A stretch of 64,000 nucleotides of DNA, from NCBI GenBank assembly GCA_041395845.1, contig JAWKZS010000010.1, positions 73,152 to 137,151 of the forward strand. Reading direction: 5' to 3'. The stretch comes from Ch67 sp041395845. Lineage in GTDB: Bacteria > Pseudomonadota > Gammaproteobacteria > Pseudomonadales > Ketobacteraceae. Of this stretch, positions 25,859 to 33,907 are shown piece by piece. How positions within the stretch are numbered: position 1 is the stretch's first letter; each line of letters opens with the position of its first letter. Both the position numbers and the translations under genes were made by a program. Under the pieces are notes generated by a model. That model made no database searches. It was given only the letters and a program-made list of their open reading frames with translations, and was not told the DNA's origin.

Positions 25859-27645
25859 CGCTTCAATTCCCCTTCGGTATGACTGAGTCGGGCGATCAGT
25901 CGGGTAAACGAATTCAGTGAACAGTACAGTGCCAGAAACCGTTCCAGCACACTGGCAAACAGAAACGCCGAGCCGCCGGCAATCAGGCGTGGATCGAATT
26001 CAATCTCGATCTGGGTGCCCCGGCACAGGGCGGTACCGCGGTTGATATGCATGGGGGCCATGATCGGTTGGGTCTGGATGCTGCGAATCGATTCGATCAT
26101 CTTGCGGGTGATGTCGGAATCACGGAAATCGTACAGACGCAGGATTTCTTTCAGCGCATCACCGTCGCGGTCAGCGGTCAGCGACAGATGATTCAGTTTC
26201 AGGTGGGATAGCAAACGCCAGTGAGCACGATTGCGCAGCGGCGGACGCAGGGTCGGTGTCGGCGGTGTGATGCAGTGAATCGAGGTTACCGGCGCATCGC
26301 CTTCCACCAGATTGAGTTTGGGTTGCAGGTTGCCGGTGGGCAGTCTGGCCGGCAGGTTGCGGTTGAAACAGGTCAGGCGCAGGTCCAGCGTCTGATCGGT
26401 GGGCTGGGTGGGATCAAAATTCAGGTCCACCAGCGCGATATTCACTTCGGAGGCTTCTTCGTTTTTGTTTTCGCCTTCGATCACCGACTGGCGCCGCTCC
26501 AGCCAGAACGTCCCGTGGTTCTTTTCCGTGTGGCGATGCTGTATCCCGTAAAACGGCGTGAACTCGAATTTCTGGCCGACGGAGTTCGCGGCGTTTACCG
26601 CGTCGACAGAATACACTTCCAGTGCGCTGGTGCGACGGCCATCGGGTACCACCCGGTATTCATAGCGGGTCTGGTCCAGGCTGATTGGATCGGCCACCAG
26701 TTGGAACAGGTTCACCACCGGTGTGCAGCCGAGCACAAAGGTGCTGGCGTTGATGTAGTGTTCCAGTTCGCCGTCAGACTGTTTCAGATAGATGTACAGA
26801 TTGAGTTCATTGCCGAGTTTGGGTGGCAGGAATTTCAGATCAATGTCGATGAACAGGAACTTTTGCGGAAACACAAAATATTCGGTCAGCAGCCGGTAGC
26901 CACTGAAGGCATTGGCCGGGTAGGGCAGCAGGCCTTCGTCGACGCCAAAACCGACGGGCTTGATGATGTCTGCGCTGCAGAATACCGGCTGGGTGTCGCC
27001 ATCGTTGCGTGCGAGTACCACTTTCACTGCGCCGTTGAGCAGGTGTTCGTAGAGCGGATAGATATGCTTGGGCTGGCCGCGCAGATAGAAGCGGACTTTG
27101 CCGGGTTTCAGGGTGTTGATGTCGAGCCCGGCATTCAGGGTTTTCAGGCGCAGTCGCAATACGCCATCGGCACCGTTGATATCGTTGGCGCCGGGGGCCA
27201 CAAAGGGCCGTGCCAGCAGTTGTGCGGAATCCACCTTCAGCGGCTGGATGCTGGCCGGGTAGCAGGTAGTAAAGCGGCAGCGTTCGCCGGCAAAGGAATC
27301 GGTATCCAGTTCGGTGCCGGTGGGCACGGTGACACACTGATCCAGCGCATCGGCGGCCTGAAACTGCACGATGCTCATGGAAGGTATCGGCCGCTGGTAA
27401 TGGGGATACAGGGTGCCGAGCAGGCCGTCGGTCAACTCAGGGAAATCATCGTTGAGTTTGTCCTGGATGCGGGCATTCAGCAGCGCCACGCCATCGAGCA
27501 GACGATCGACAAAGGGATCTTCCGGACGTTCGCCGCTGATGCGCAGACGGCTGCCAATCTTGGGATGACGCTGGCCGAATTCCGCCATGGCCTTGTGCAG
27601 AAAGGCCAGTTCCTTTTCATAGTGCTTGAGCAGGTCATCGCTCAT
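25822..27645 (-). CDS. tssF: T6SS baseplate protein TssF
   Basis: A 607-residue protein. It starts LLKHYEKELAFLHKAMAEFG, the standard TssF N-terminus, followed by HPKIGSRLRIS, FPELTDGLLGTLYPHY and PIPSMSIVQF. Near the C-terminus GTQIEIEFDPRL and SLNSFTRLIARL also match the family. It is a baseplate wedge component paired with TssG. The start codon follows the tssE stop without any gap. Confidence 0.95.
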   Translation of the reverse strand: MSDDLLKHYEKELAFLHKAMAEFGQRHPKIGSRLRISGERPEDPFVDRLLDGVALLNARIQDKLNDDFPELTDGLLGTLYPHYQRPIPSMSIVQFQAADALDQCVTVPTGTELDTDSFAGERCRFTTCYPASIQPLKVDSAQLLARPFVAPGANDINGADGVLRLRLKTLNAGLDINTLKPGKVRFYLRGQPKHIYPLYEHLLNGAVKVVLARNDGDTQPVFCSADIIKPVGFGVDEGLLPYPANAFSGYRLLTEYFVFPQKFLFIDIDLKFLPPKLGNELNLYIYLKQSDGELEHYINASTFVLGCTPVVNLFQLVADPISLDQTRYEYRVVPDGRRTSALEVYSVDAVNAANSVGQKFEFTPFYGIQHRHTEKNHGTFWLERRQSVIEGENKNEEASEVNIALVDLNFDPTQPTDQTLDLRLTCFNRNLPARLPTGNLQPKLNLVEGDAPVTSIHCITPPTPTLRPPLRNRAHWRLLSHLKLNHLSLTADRDGDALKEILRLYDFRDSDITRKMIESIRSIQTQPIMAPMHINRGTALCRGTQIEIEFDPRLIAGGSAFLFASVLERFLALYCSLNSFTRLIARLSHTEGELKRWPPRAGEQPLL

Positions 27646-28137
27646 TCACGCTGTCTCCGATACAGTCACCGAACGGGTGACAGGGTTCAGGGCCGAATCG
27701 AACACGATGAGTTCGTCGGCTGATAAAGCATAAAGCGTCGCTTCAACGCGAAAGCGGATGCTGGGATCTTCGGGATCGAAGCCGCTTTTGGTAGTGACCT
27801 TGACGCTGCGGATGCGCGGTTCAAACCGTTTGATGGTGTCTTCGACCAGCCGGCAGAATTCCTGGCGGGCTTTCTGCGATCCCAGGTTCATGGTGGCGGC
27901 GTCCGGCAGGCCGTAATTGTGCAGGGCGTTCTGGCTTTCCGTCAGCTGCTCCGGCGGGGCAATGCAGCACTGGCGCGAATTGAACACTGCTTCGATATCG
28001 CGGCGCACGCTTTCTTTCAGCTGATGGATCAGCAGGTGTTGCGCCCGTTCCCGTTCCTGCGGCTGATCCGGATTGTCGTCCAGCAGGCGGTCGAGCAGCG
28101 GCACGATGAGTTTCTGGTCGGAATCGATCATGCTCAT
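27646..28137 (-). CDS. tssE: T6SS baseplate protein TssE (gp25-like)
   Basis: A 163-residue protein, within the usual TssE range. VPLLDRLLDDNP, then LHNYGLPDAATMN and VEDTIKRFEPRIRSVKV are the gp25/lysozyme-like family signatures. It forms part of the wedge that links the sheath to the baseplate. The start overlaps the upstream tssC-type stop codon by ATGA; a second ATG two codons later is an alternative start. Confidence 0.93.
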   Translation of the reverse strand: MSMIDSDQKLIVPLLDRLLDDNPDQPQERERAQHLLIHQLKESVRRDIEAVFNSRQCCIAPPEQLTESQNALHNYGLPDAATMNLGSQKARQEFCRLVEDTIKRFEPRIRSVKVTTKSGFDPEDPSIRFRVEATLYALSADELIVFDSALNPVTRSVTVSETA

Positions 28138-29618
28138 CCCCGCGCGCCAAAGCTGACATTGGCCAGCTCGGTAGTGAGTTTGAGTTCCGATACCAGATTT
28201 TCAGCGATGTAGTGCGGCTTCAGATAGATCACGCAGGTGTACTGGCCGGGTTTGCCAGGAATTTCCCGCACCTGCAGGCGTGCATCCCGCAGCGGGTATT
28301 TGGCGCGCATTTCCCAGCTCAGATCATCGCGCCCGGTGGTGTACTTGTTGAGCCACTGGGTCAGCATCAGCTCGCATTCTTTCTCTGTGCTGTAGCTGCC
28401 TACCTTGTCGCGGATCATGACTTTCAGATAGTGGGCAAAGCGCGATGCGCACAACACCTGCTGCAACATGGCACTGATGCGGGCGTTGGCGTTGGCGCTC
28501 TTGTCGTTGAAAGTCCTGGCTGCATGCAGGGACGGATTGCTGTGAAACGCTGCCAGCGGCACACCATAACACTGGCACAGGGTCATCAGTCCCAGGTCAT
28601 TGAGTTCGCGCTCGATGGTGTCGGTGATCACCACGTCGGTAAGAATGTGGTATGCGCCGGTACTGTCCGGGATGGGCACGGGCTGATAACCGGTCACCAC
28701 GCCGCCCGCCAGCTGGTTGCGCGGGACGCCGCGGGTCTGGGCGAACCAGCCAATCTCGCCAAATTCCCGGATCACCACGCTGGCAAAGGCAAACGCGGCG
28801 TTGCCCCACAGGTAATCCGCCGGTTGCTGGCAGTATTCCTGAAACGGAAATTCACCGGCATGGGGCTGGTGCGGTTCGCGCAGAATGATGCGTGGCAGGG
28901 TCAGCGCCACAAAACGGGTATCTTCACTTTGGCGGAAGCTGCGCCACTTGATGTATTCCTGCTGCTGGAAAATGGCGGAAAAATTCAGATGGCTGCCCAG
29001 GGTCTGGTAATCGTCGAGACCGAACAGCTGCGGCGCAGCGCCGCAAATAAATGGCGCGAATGATGCGGCCGCCACTTGCGCCAGTCCCTGCAGGGTTTCG
29101 ATATCGTTGTACGGATAGCCCGGATAGGGGCGATGGCTGACATAGTAGTCACCGATCAGCAGGCCGTAAGGCTGTCCGCCGGGCGTGCCGAACTCATCGG
29201 AATAGATGCGCTGGAATAACTGGCTCTGATCGAATTCCTGGGCTTTGGCGATGTCCTTGCTGACTTCATTCCAGCTGACATTGAGCAGTCGCAGTTTGAT
29301 GTCCGGGTAGGGATAGCTTTCGTCGCAGAGTTTTTTCAGGCTGCGCCAGCTGGCTTCCAGACGTTGAAAATCCGGATGGTGCAGGATGGCGTTCAGTTGT
29401 TCGTTGATGATTTCTTCGATCAGGGCAACCTGCTGTGCCAGCCAGTGAATCACCGGCAGCTGCCGGGTCGCCGGATTGGCATCGAAGTGCTGCAGCCACA
29501 GTTGCAGAGCCTGACGGTCATCCTCGCATTGCAGAAACTGCGCCAGCGCGTTCGCAGACAGCTCGTCTGTGGCGGCTTGCGTGGTGTTGAGCAGATCGGC
29601 GAGGGTATCAGTGTTCAT
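28134..29618 (-). CDS. Second TssC-type T6SS sheath protein
   Basis: A 494-residue TssC homologue. FQRLEASWRSLKKLCDES, ELNDLGLMTLCQCYG and LPRIILREPHQ are recognisable sheath motifs, and the C-terminal EIPGKPGQYTCVIYLKPHY corresponds to ETPGAPGSYNAIAYLRPWL in the main TssC. The N-terminus (TLADLLNTTQAATDE) differs from the main TssC. Family knowledge: in the imp locus of rhizobia and agrobacteria two tandem TssC proteins (ImpC and ImpD) also occur. It lies 112 bases after the main tssC, beyond a terminator hairpin, so it may be expressed at a lower level. Confidence 0.9.
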   Translation of the reverse strand: MNTDTLADLLNTTQAATDELSANALAQFLQCEDDRQALQLWLQHFDANPATRQLPVIHWLAQQVALIEEIINEQLNAILHHPDFQRLEASWRSLKKLCDESYPYPDIKLRLLNVSWNEVSKDIAKAQEFDQSQLFQRIYSDEFGTPGGQPYGLLIGDYYVSHRPYPGYPYNDIETLQGLAQVAAASFAPFICGAAPQLFGLDDYQTLGSHLNFSAIFQQQEYIKWRSFRQSEDTRFVALTLPRIILREPHQPHAGEFPFQEYCQQPADYLWGNAAFAFASVVIREFGEIGWFAQTRGVPRNQLAGGVVTGYQPVPIPDSTGAYHILTDVVITDTIERELNDLGLMTLCQCYGVPLAAFHSNPSLHAARTFNDKSANANARISAMLQQVLCASRFAHYLKVMIRDKVGSYSTEKECELMLTQWLNKYTTGRDDLSWEMRAKYPLRDARLQVREIPGKPGQYTCVIYLKPHYIAENLVSELKLTTELANVSFGARG

Positions 29619-29670
29619 CCGGCTCTAATGGCTTGCATGGTATTGGGAATTGCTGTGTACGGCGCCGCTA

Positions 29671-29709
29671 AAAACCAAACGGCGTGGCCAGTTGCCAGAC
29701 CACGCCGTT
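29671..29709 (-). terminator. Rho-independent terminator between the two tssC genes
   Basis: On the minus strand a 10-bp perfect stem AACGGCGTGG/CCACGCCGTT with a 12-base loop is followed by TGGTTTTTAG. It starts about 21 bases after the main tssC stop codon. Since the downstream T6SS genes have no obvious promoter, partial read-through is likely, giving more TssB/TssC than the later proteins. Confidence 0.75.
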
Positions 29710-29730
29710 GGCCGCTCCTCAGCGCAACGC

Positions 29731-31221
29731 TTAGCCTGCCTTCGGAATGCTGGCCACCATGCGCAGGGAGGTGGTCAGTTCTTCCATCTGCAGCCAGGGA
29801 CGCAGATAGGCGATGGCATTGTAGGAACCAGGGGCTCCCGGGGTTTCCTTGACTTCGATGCGGGCTTCCGCCAGCGGGAATTTCGCTTTCATTTCCGCGC
29901 TCGCATCCGGATTGCTGTTGGTGTACTGGGCAATCCACTTGTTCAGCCACTGCTCGCAGTCTTTCGCTTCCATGAAAGAACCGATCTTGTCGCGGGCCAT
30001 CACTTTCAGATAGTGGGCGATGCGGCCGGTGGCCATGATGTAGGGCAGACGGGCGGAAATGGCCGCGTTGGCGGTGGCATCCGGATTGTCGTACTTCTTC
30101 GGTTTCTGCGTGGTCTGGGCACCGAAGAACACGGAGTAGTCGGTGTTCTTGTAGTGACACAGGGGCAAAAAGCCAAGGTTCGACAGTTCGGCTTCACGAC
30201 GGTCGGTGATACCCACTTCGGTGGGGCACTTCTGATCCATGTCGCCGTCGTCGCTCTTGAACAGGTGCGAGGGCAGGCCCTGTACTTTGCCGCCACCTTC
30301 GGCGCCGCGAATCGCAGTACACCAGCCGTTTTCCGAGAAGGCGCGGGTCAGGGTGGTGCCCATTACGTACGCAGCATTCATCCAGGTGTACTTGTCGTGG
30401 CTGACCGCCTTGTGCACGCCGGATTCATCGGCATCGAACTCTTCGTAGTTGAATTCTTCCACCGGCTTGGTGTTGGCGCCGTACGGCAGACGGGACAGTA
30501 CCCGCGGCATCACCAGGGACACAAAGCGGGCATCTTCGGTATCACGGAAGCTGCGCCACTTGATGTATTCCTGGGAAGCGAAAATACCGGACAGATCACG
30601 GGGCGTGGACAGTTCGGTGAAGTCATTGAAGCCAAACATTTCAGAACCGGCAGCCGAGATGAACGGACAGAAACCGGCAGCAGCGACGTGGGACATGTGG
30701 CCCAGCAGATCGATGTCTTCCGGGTGGCTGCTGAACTCGTAGTCGCCGATCAGGGCACCGTACGGCTCGCCACCGGCAGTGCCGAATTCCGCTTCGTAGA
30801 TCTTCTTGAAGATCTGGCTCTGGTCGAATTCCACGGCCTTGTCCAGATCCTTGAACAGCTCCCGCTTGCTGATGTTGAACATGCGGATTTTCAGGCCGGT
30901 GCCGGTTTCGGAATTCATCACCAGGTGATGCAGGCCGCGCCAGGAGCCTTCCACCTTCTGCAGTTTTTCGTTGTGCATGATGGCGGCCAGCTGTTTGGAG
31001 ATGGCGGCATCGATGGCGGTGATGGCGTTGTTGATGGTCTTGGTCAGGTTGCGATCCCAGGTGACGGTGCCGGCCATGGCCTGCTTGGTCAGGTTGGCGA
31101 TCAGGTCCTGGGCTTCGTCCCGCGCGGTCTGCTTGGTGGCACCGATGGCCATTTCCAGCAGACTGAGGGTACCTTCGCCGGCTTCGGCGGCGCCGGCGGT
31201 TTCGGTTTGTTGTTCAGCCAT
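29731..31221 (-). CDS. tssC: T6SS sheath large subunit TssC (VipB)
   Basis: A 496-residue protein with the complete TssC signature: LQKVEGSWRGLHHLVMNSET, FDQSQIFKKIYEAEFGTAGG, EPYGALIGDYEF, WRSFRDTEDARFVSLVMPR and YPLAEARIEVKETPG-like C-terminal residues. The N-terminal helix region SLLEMAIGATKQ is where ClpV binds in the family. With TssB it forms the contractile sheath. The start codon overlaps the tssB stop as TAATG. Confidence 0.96.
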   Translation of the reverse strand: MAEQQTETAGAAEAGEGTLSLLEMAIGATKQTARDEAQDLIANLTKQAMAGTVTWDRNLTKTINNAITAIDAAISKQLAAIMHNEKLQKVEGSWRGLHHLVMNSETGTGLKIRMFNISKRELFKDLDKAVEFDQSQIFKKIYEAEFGTAGGEPYGALIGDYEFSSHPEDIDLLGHMSHVAAAGFCPFISAAGSEMFGFNDFTELSTPRDLSGIFASQEYIKWRSFRDTEDARFVSLVMPRVLSRLPYGANTKPVEEFNYEEFDADESGVHKAVSHDKYTWMNAAYVMGTTLTRAFSENGWCTAIRGAEGGGKVQGLPSHLFKSDDGDMDQKCPTEVGITDRREAELSNLGFLPLCHYKNTDYSVFFGAQTTQKPKKYDNPDATANAAISARLPYIMATGRIAHYLKVMARDKIGSFMEAKDCEQWLNKWIAQYTNSNPDASAEMKAKFPLAEARIEVKETPGAPGSYNAIAYLRPWLQMEELTTSLRMVASIPKAG

Positions 31222-31736
31222 TACTTGTCACTCCCTTCTTTGCCCAAACCCAGCTCTTGCGAGATGGAGGCGACTTTATCAGTGTTTTTCAGGATGTCTT
31301 CCAGAATGCCTTCGAGTTCTTCGGAACGGTCGGCCTTGCTCATCAGGTCACGCAGCTTGTTGCGTGCTTCCAGCAATTGTTTCAGCGGTTCTACCTGGTT
31401 GACGATCGCGGTGGGATGGAAGTCGTCCATGTTGTTGAACTTCAGGTCCACGGCCATTTCGCTGTTGTCGCCGGCCAGGGTGTTTTCCACTTTCATGGAC
31501 ACGGTGGGGGCGATGTTGCCCATGACCTGGTTGAAGTTGTCGCGGTCGATGGAAACGAACTTGCGCTCTTTCAGGGATTTTTTGTTCTCGGTGTTGTCAC
31601 CGGAATAATCACCCATCACGCCCACCACGAAGGGCAATTCCTTGGTTTGCTCGGCGCCGCCGGTTTCTACGTCATAGGTGATATGGACGCGCGGCTTGCG
31701 GACGCGCTTGAGTTTGTCGTGGATGCTGTCAGCCAT
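31221..31736 (-). CDS. tssB: T6SS sheath small subunit TssB (VipA)
   Basis: A 171-residue protein. It starts with MADSIHDKLKRVRKPRVHIT, followed by LPFVVGVMGDYSG, KFVSIDRDNFNQVM and DDFHPTAIVNQVEPL, all diagnostic for TssB. GGAGGAAA precedes the ATG at good spacing, consistent with strong expression of a structural subunit. It is coupled to tssC by a one-base overlap. Confidence 0.96.
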   Translation of the reverse strand: MADSIHDKLKRVRKPRVHITYDVETGGAEQTKELPFVVGVMGDYSGDNTENKKSLKERKFVSIDRDNFNQVMGNIAPTVSMKVENTLAGDNSEMAVDLKFNNMDDFHPTAIVNQVEPLKQLLEARNKLRDLMSKADRSEELEGILEDILKNTDKVASISQELGLGKEGSDK

Positions 31737-31844
31737 GGGTGTTTCCTCCGTTCAGAATCGCTGTTGGAATATCCTGGTGTTGCCTGTTGTGGTCCATTTT
31801 CGTGTGCTCTTGCCTGCCCTGGTAGGGAATAGCGTGCGCGGGTA

Positions 31845-33041
31845 TTACCAGCGCACGGATGAAGATTCTTCCTGCACTGGTTCCGGTGTGTTGGTCACGG
31901 CCATGCTGGCGGTGGCGGCGTAACTGCTGCCCGGATCGATTTCGCCGCTGAGATTCGCACCGGTCAGATGTTGATAGAAGGCGCGGGCAGTGGGATCGGG
32001 TACCAGTTCCAGAATGAGTTCGTGCATGGGCATGCGGCCCCAGCGCACCAGGCGTTCGATACCGGTGACCAGCGGGGTGTGGGGCTCGGTGGCACGGAAA
32101 TATTTCGCGACTTCTTCCAGCCGGCGCAGGGCGTCTTCCCGGCTGGCAATGGGGCCGCTGCTGCCGGCAACGGCGGTGCTGCGGGGTGTCGATGCGGTGG
32201 CGTCCATGGCGGTGTCCTCGGCGACAGCGTCCGCTGCCACGCTGCTGGCCAGTTTGTCTTTGGCGAGAAAGCGCACGGTGCGCAGGATTTCTTCCAGAGT
32301 TTCTAGAATCTGGGTATTCGGTGGCGCGTTGTGACCGCAGTGCTGGCGCAGTGCATCGTTCATGGCGCGAAAATCATTCACCGCCTGATCCAGATCGTCC
32401 ACCAGATCGGTGAAGTAGCCGGCGGGGGATTCGGCGACGTTGGCGTCAATGACTTCGAGGCTGAAGCCCAGGCTCTGCAGTTTTTCTTCTTTCTTGTCCG
32501 GGTCGGCAATCTTGTCGGCATCGCGGGCCTGCTGGTATTGCCAGAAGCTGAAGCCGGAGGGTGTGATCGCTGTGTTGCGGATGGGGGCCAGCAGGGTGCC
32601 TTCGTTGCTGTCACCGTTCAGGCCGGCCAGGGGGGCCACCTTGGTTTCGAGGCCGTCTTCATCCGGTTGCGGATAGAGGCCGTCCCAGAATTTCTCCACC
32701 AGTCCGCGGGCAAGGGCAAAACCGTCGCGCAGGCCGGTAAAGTCATGGAAGCGCAGCAATGCTTCAATGTACCAGGCCGCCACTTCCAGATCCTTGCTGT
32801 GCTGCTTGAGAAGCGTGGGTGCCAGTGACAGGATGGGGCGCCATTCGTTGAGCGCATTGCTCGCCTGGTCGGGATCGAACAGGCTGGCCCGTTCGGCCGC
32901 GCGGGCCTTGTTGCGGGCGTCTTTGAGCTGGGAATAAAGTCCGTAGGCGGGTCCGTCTTCACGGATGTCGACGCCTTGGGGGCGGTCTTCCGCGATGGGC
33001 TGCAACAGTTCGTCGATGTTGATGATGGGTGTTGATGCCAT
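31845..33041 (-). CDS. tssA: T6SS assembly protein TssA (ImpA)
   Basis: A 398-residue protein. The ImpA N-terminal domain is clear: LLQPIAEDRPQGVDIREDGP, then WRPILSLAPTLLKQHSKDLE and GLARGLVEKFWDGLYP-type residues. A central linker rich in Ala/Ser/Thr is followed by a C-terminal domain with REDALRRLEEVAKYFRATEP and MPMHELILELVPD. TssA organises baseplate docking and sheath or tube extension. The ATG has AAGGA upstream. A candidate sigma-54 promoter lies about 135 bases before the start, so this gene probably opens the transcript tssA to the downstream sheath genes. Confidence 0.93.
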   Translation of the reverse strand: MASTPIINIDELLQPIAEDRPQGVDIREDGPAYGLYSQLKDARNKARAAERASLFDPDQASNALNEWRPILSLAPTLLKQHSKDLEVAAWYIEALLRFHDFTGLRDGFALARGLVEKFWDGLYPQPDEDGLETKVAPLAGLNGDSNEGTLLAPIRNTAITPSGFSFWQYQQARDADKIADPDKKEEKLQSLGFSLEVIDANVAESPAGYFTDLVDDLDQAVNDFRAMNDALRQHCGHNAPPNTQILETLEEILRTVRFLAKDKLASSVAADAVAEDTAMDATASTPRSTAVAGSSGPIASREDALRRLEEVAKYFRATEPHTPLVTGIERLVRWGRMPMHELILELVPDPTARAFYQHLTGANLSGEIDPGSSYAATASMAVTNTPEPVQEESSSVRW

Positions 33042-33172
33042 GTTGGTCCTTGTCCGTGCGCGTTCTTGAAATCGTTGTATCGCGTTGCCAAACCTGGTGA
33101 CCCGAAGTCTGAGTCTAGCAGTGTTACGGTCACCGATGCCATGTGGCGACGTCGTACATCAGTGCATTAGCG

Positions 33173-33895
33173 TCAGCAAATTACGTTCCAATTGTATTCC
33201 TGCCATTGCCCGGTGAGCAGTGCGGTGAATCCCTGTGCAGCTGGCATGCCGTCGCAGGACAGCAACGTGTTGGCTGTTTCGCCATTGCCGGGGCTGAACC
33301 ACAGGCTAAAACTCGGTGCGCGCTGGCGCAACAGGGATTCCGCCAGCAGCAGCGCCTGCCGGGGTGACATGTCACTGTTGCCACTGAGCACGTCACTGTC
33401 GCCGGGGACGCTCACACTCAAACCGATACTGCTGCCGGCACCCAGGTTATTCCACGGCTGCAGTTCCGGCGCTTCCAGTGTTTGCAGCACGTCGACGACG
33501 GCTTCGATCGTCGGTGATTCGTTCAGGCAGGCCAGGGCGATGGATTCCAGCTGCCCGAACCAGGATGCGTTGTGGCACAGGGCATTCGCAATGCTGTGCT
33601 GCTGATTGATCGGCTGGACCAGCGTCAGCGGGAAATAGCGGCCCACCCGATCCACGCTGGGAATCATCAGTCCCAGCCAGGCGCTGCTGTCGATACAGCC
33701 GGATGACAGCGCAAAGCGCCAGATCGGCGCCGTCAGGTAGGAATCCAGCCAGTGGCTGCCGAGCATCTGCTGGCTGATCTGCAGGGAGCGCTGCAGCCAT
33801 GGGTCCCACTGTTCGACGAAGCTGCGCGGCAGGTGACGTTCGATGAAGTCACCATAGCCGGGCAGTTTGCCGTAAAAACCGAGCGCCGCAGTCAC
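33173..33895 (-). CDS. tagF: T6SS-associated protein TagF
   Basis: A 240-residue protein with a GTG start. GFYGKLPGYGDFIERHLPRS followed by WDPWLQRSLQISQQ is the TagF (ImpM/DUF2094) signature. Family knowledge: TagF is a post-translational repressor of T6SS firing and in some species is fused to, or works with, the PppA phosphatase. It follows tssM by 12 bases. The stop codon region overlaps a candidate sigma-54 promoter for tssA, and the coding region holds the palindromic element described separately. Confidence 0.9.
   Translation of the reverse strand: MTAALGFYGKLPGYGDFIERHLPRSFVEQWDPWLQRSLQISQQMLGSHWLDSYLTAPIWRFALSSGCIDSSAWLGLMIPSVDRVGRYFPLTLVQPINQQHSIANALCHNASWFGQLESIALACLNESPTIEAVVDVLQTLEAPELQPWNNLGAGSSIGLSVSVPGDSDVLSGNSDMSPRQALLLAESLLRQRAPSFSLWFSPGNGETANTLLSCDGMPAAQGFTALLTGQWQEYNWNVIC
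33175..33190 (-). promoter_or_regulatory. Candidate sigma-54 promoter for the tssA-tssH transcript
   Basis: On the minus strand the sequence is TGGAACGTAATTTGCT. It differs from TGGCACG-N4-TTGCW at one conserved position only and keeps the GG at -24 and GC at -12. It overlaps the end of tagF. A start about 12 bases further on would give a tssA leader of about 120 nt. The neighbouring 131-bp gap holds nothing else that I recognise. Confidence 0.7.
33364..33396. promoter_or_regulatory. Candidate activator-binding sites inside tagF
   Basis: A perfect 12-bp palindrome GTGACATGTCAC (33364-33375) is followed 21 bp later by a weaker copy ending in CGTCAC (33396). The same 12-mer and the same arrangement occur upstream of hcp. 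It lies about 175 bp upstream of the candidate -24/-12 element, a normal distance for a sigma-54 enhancer. Confidence 0.55.
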
Positions 33896-33907
33896 GATCG
33901 TTCCCCG

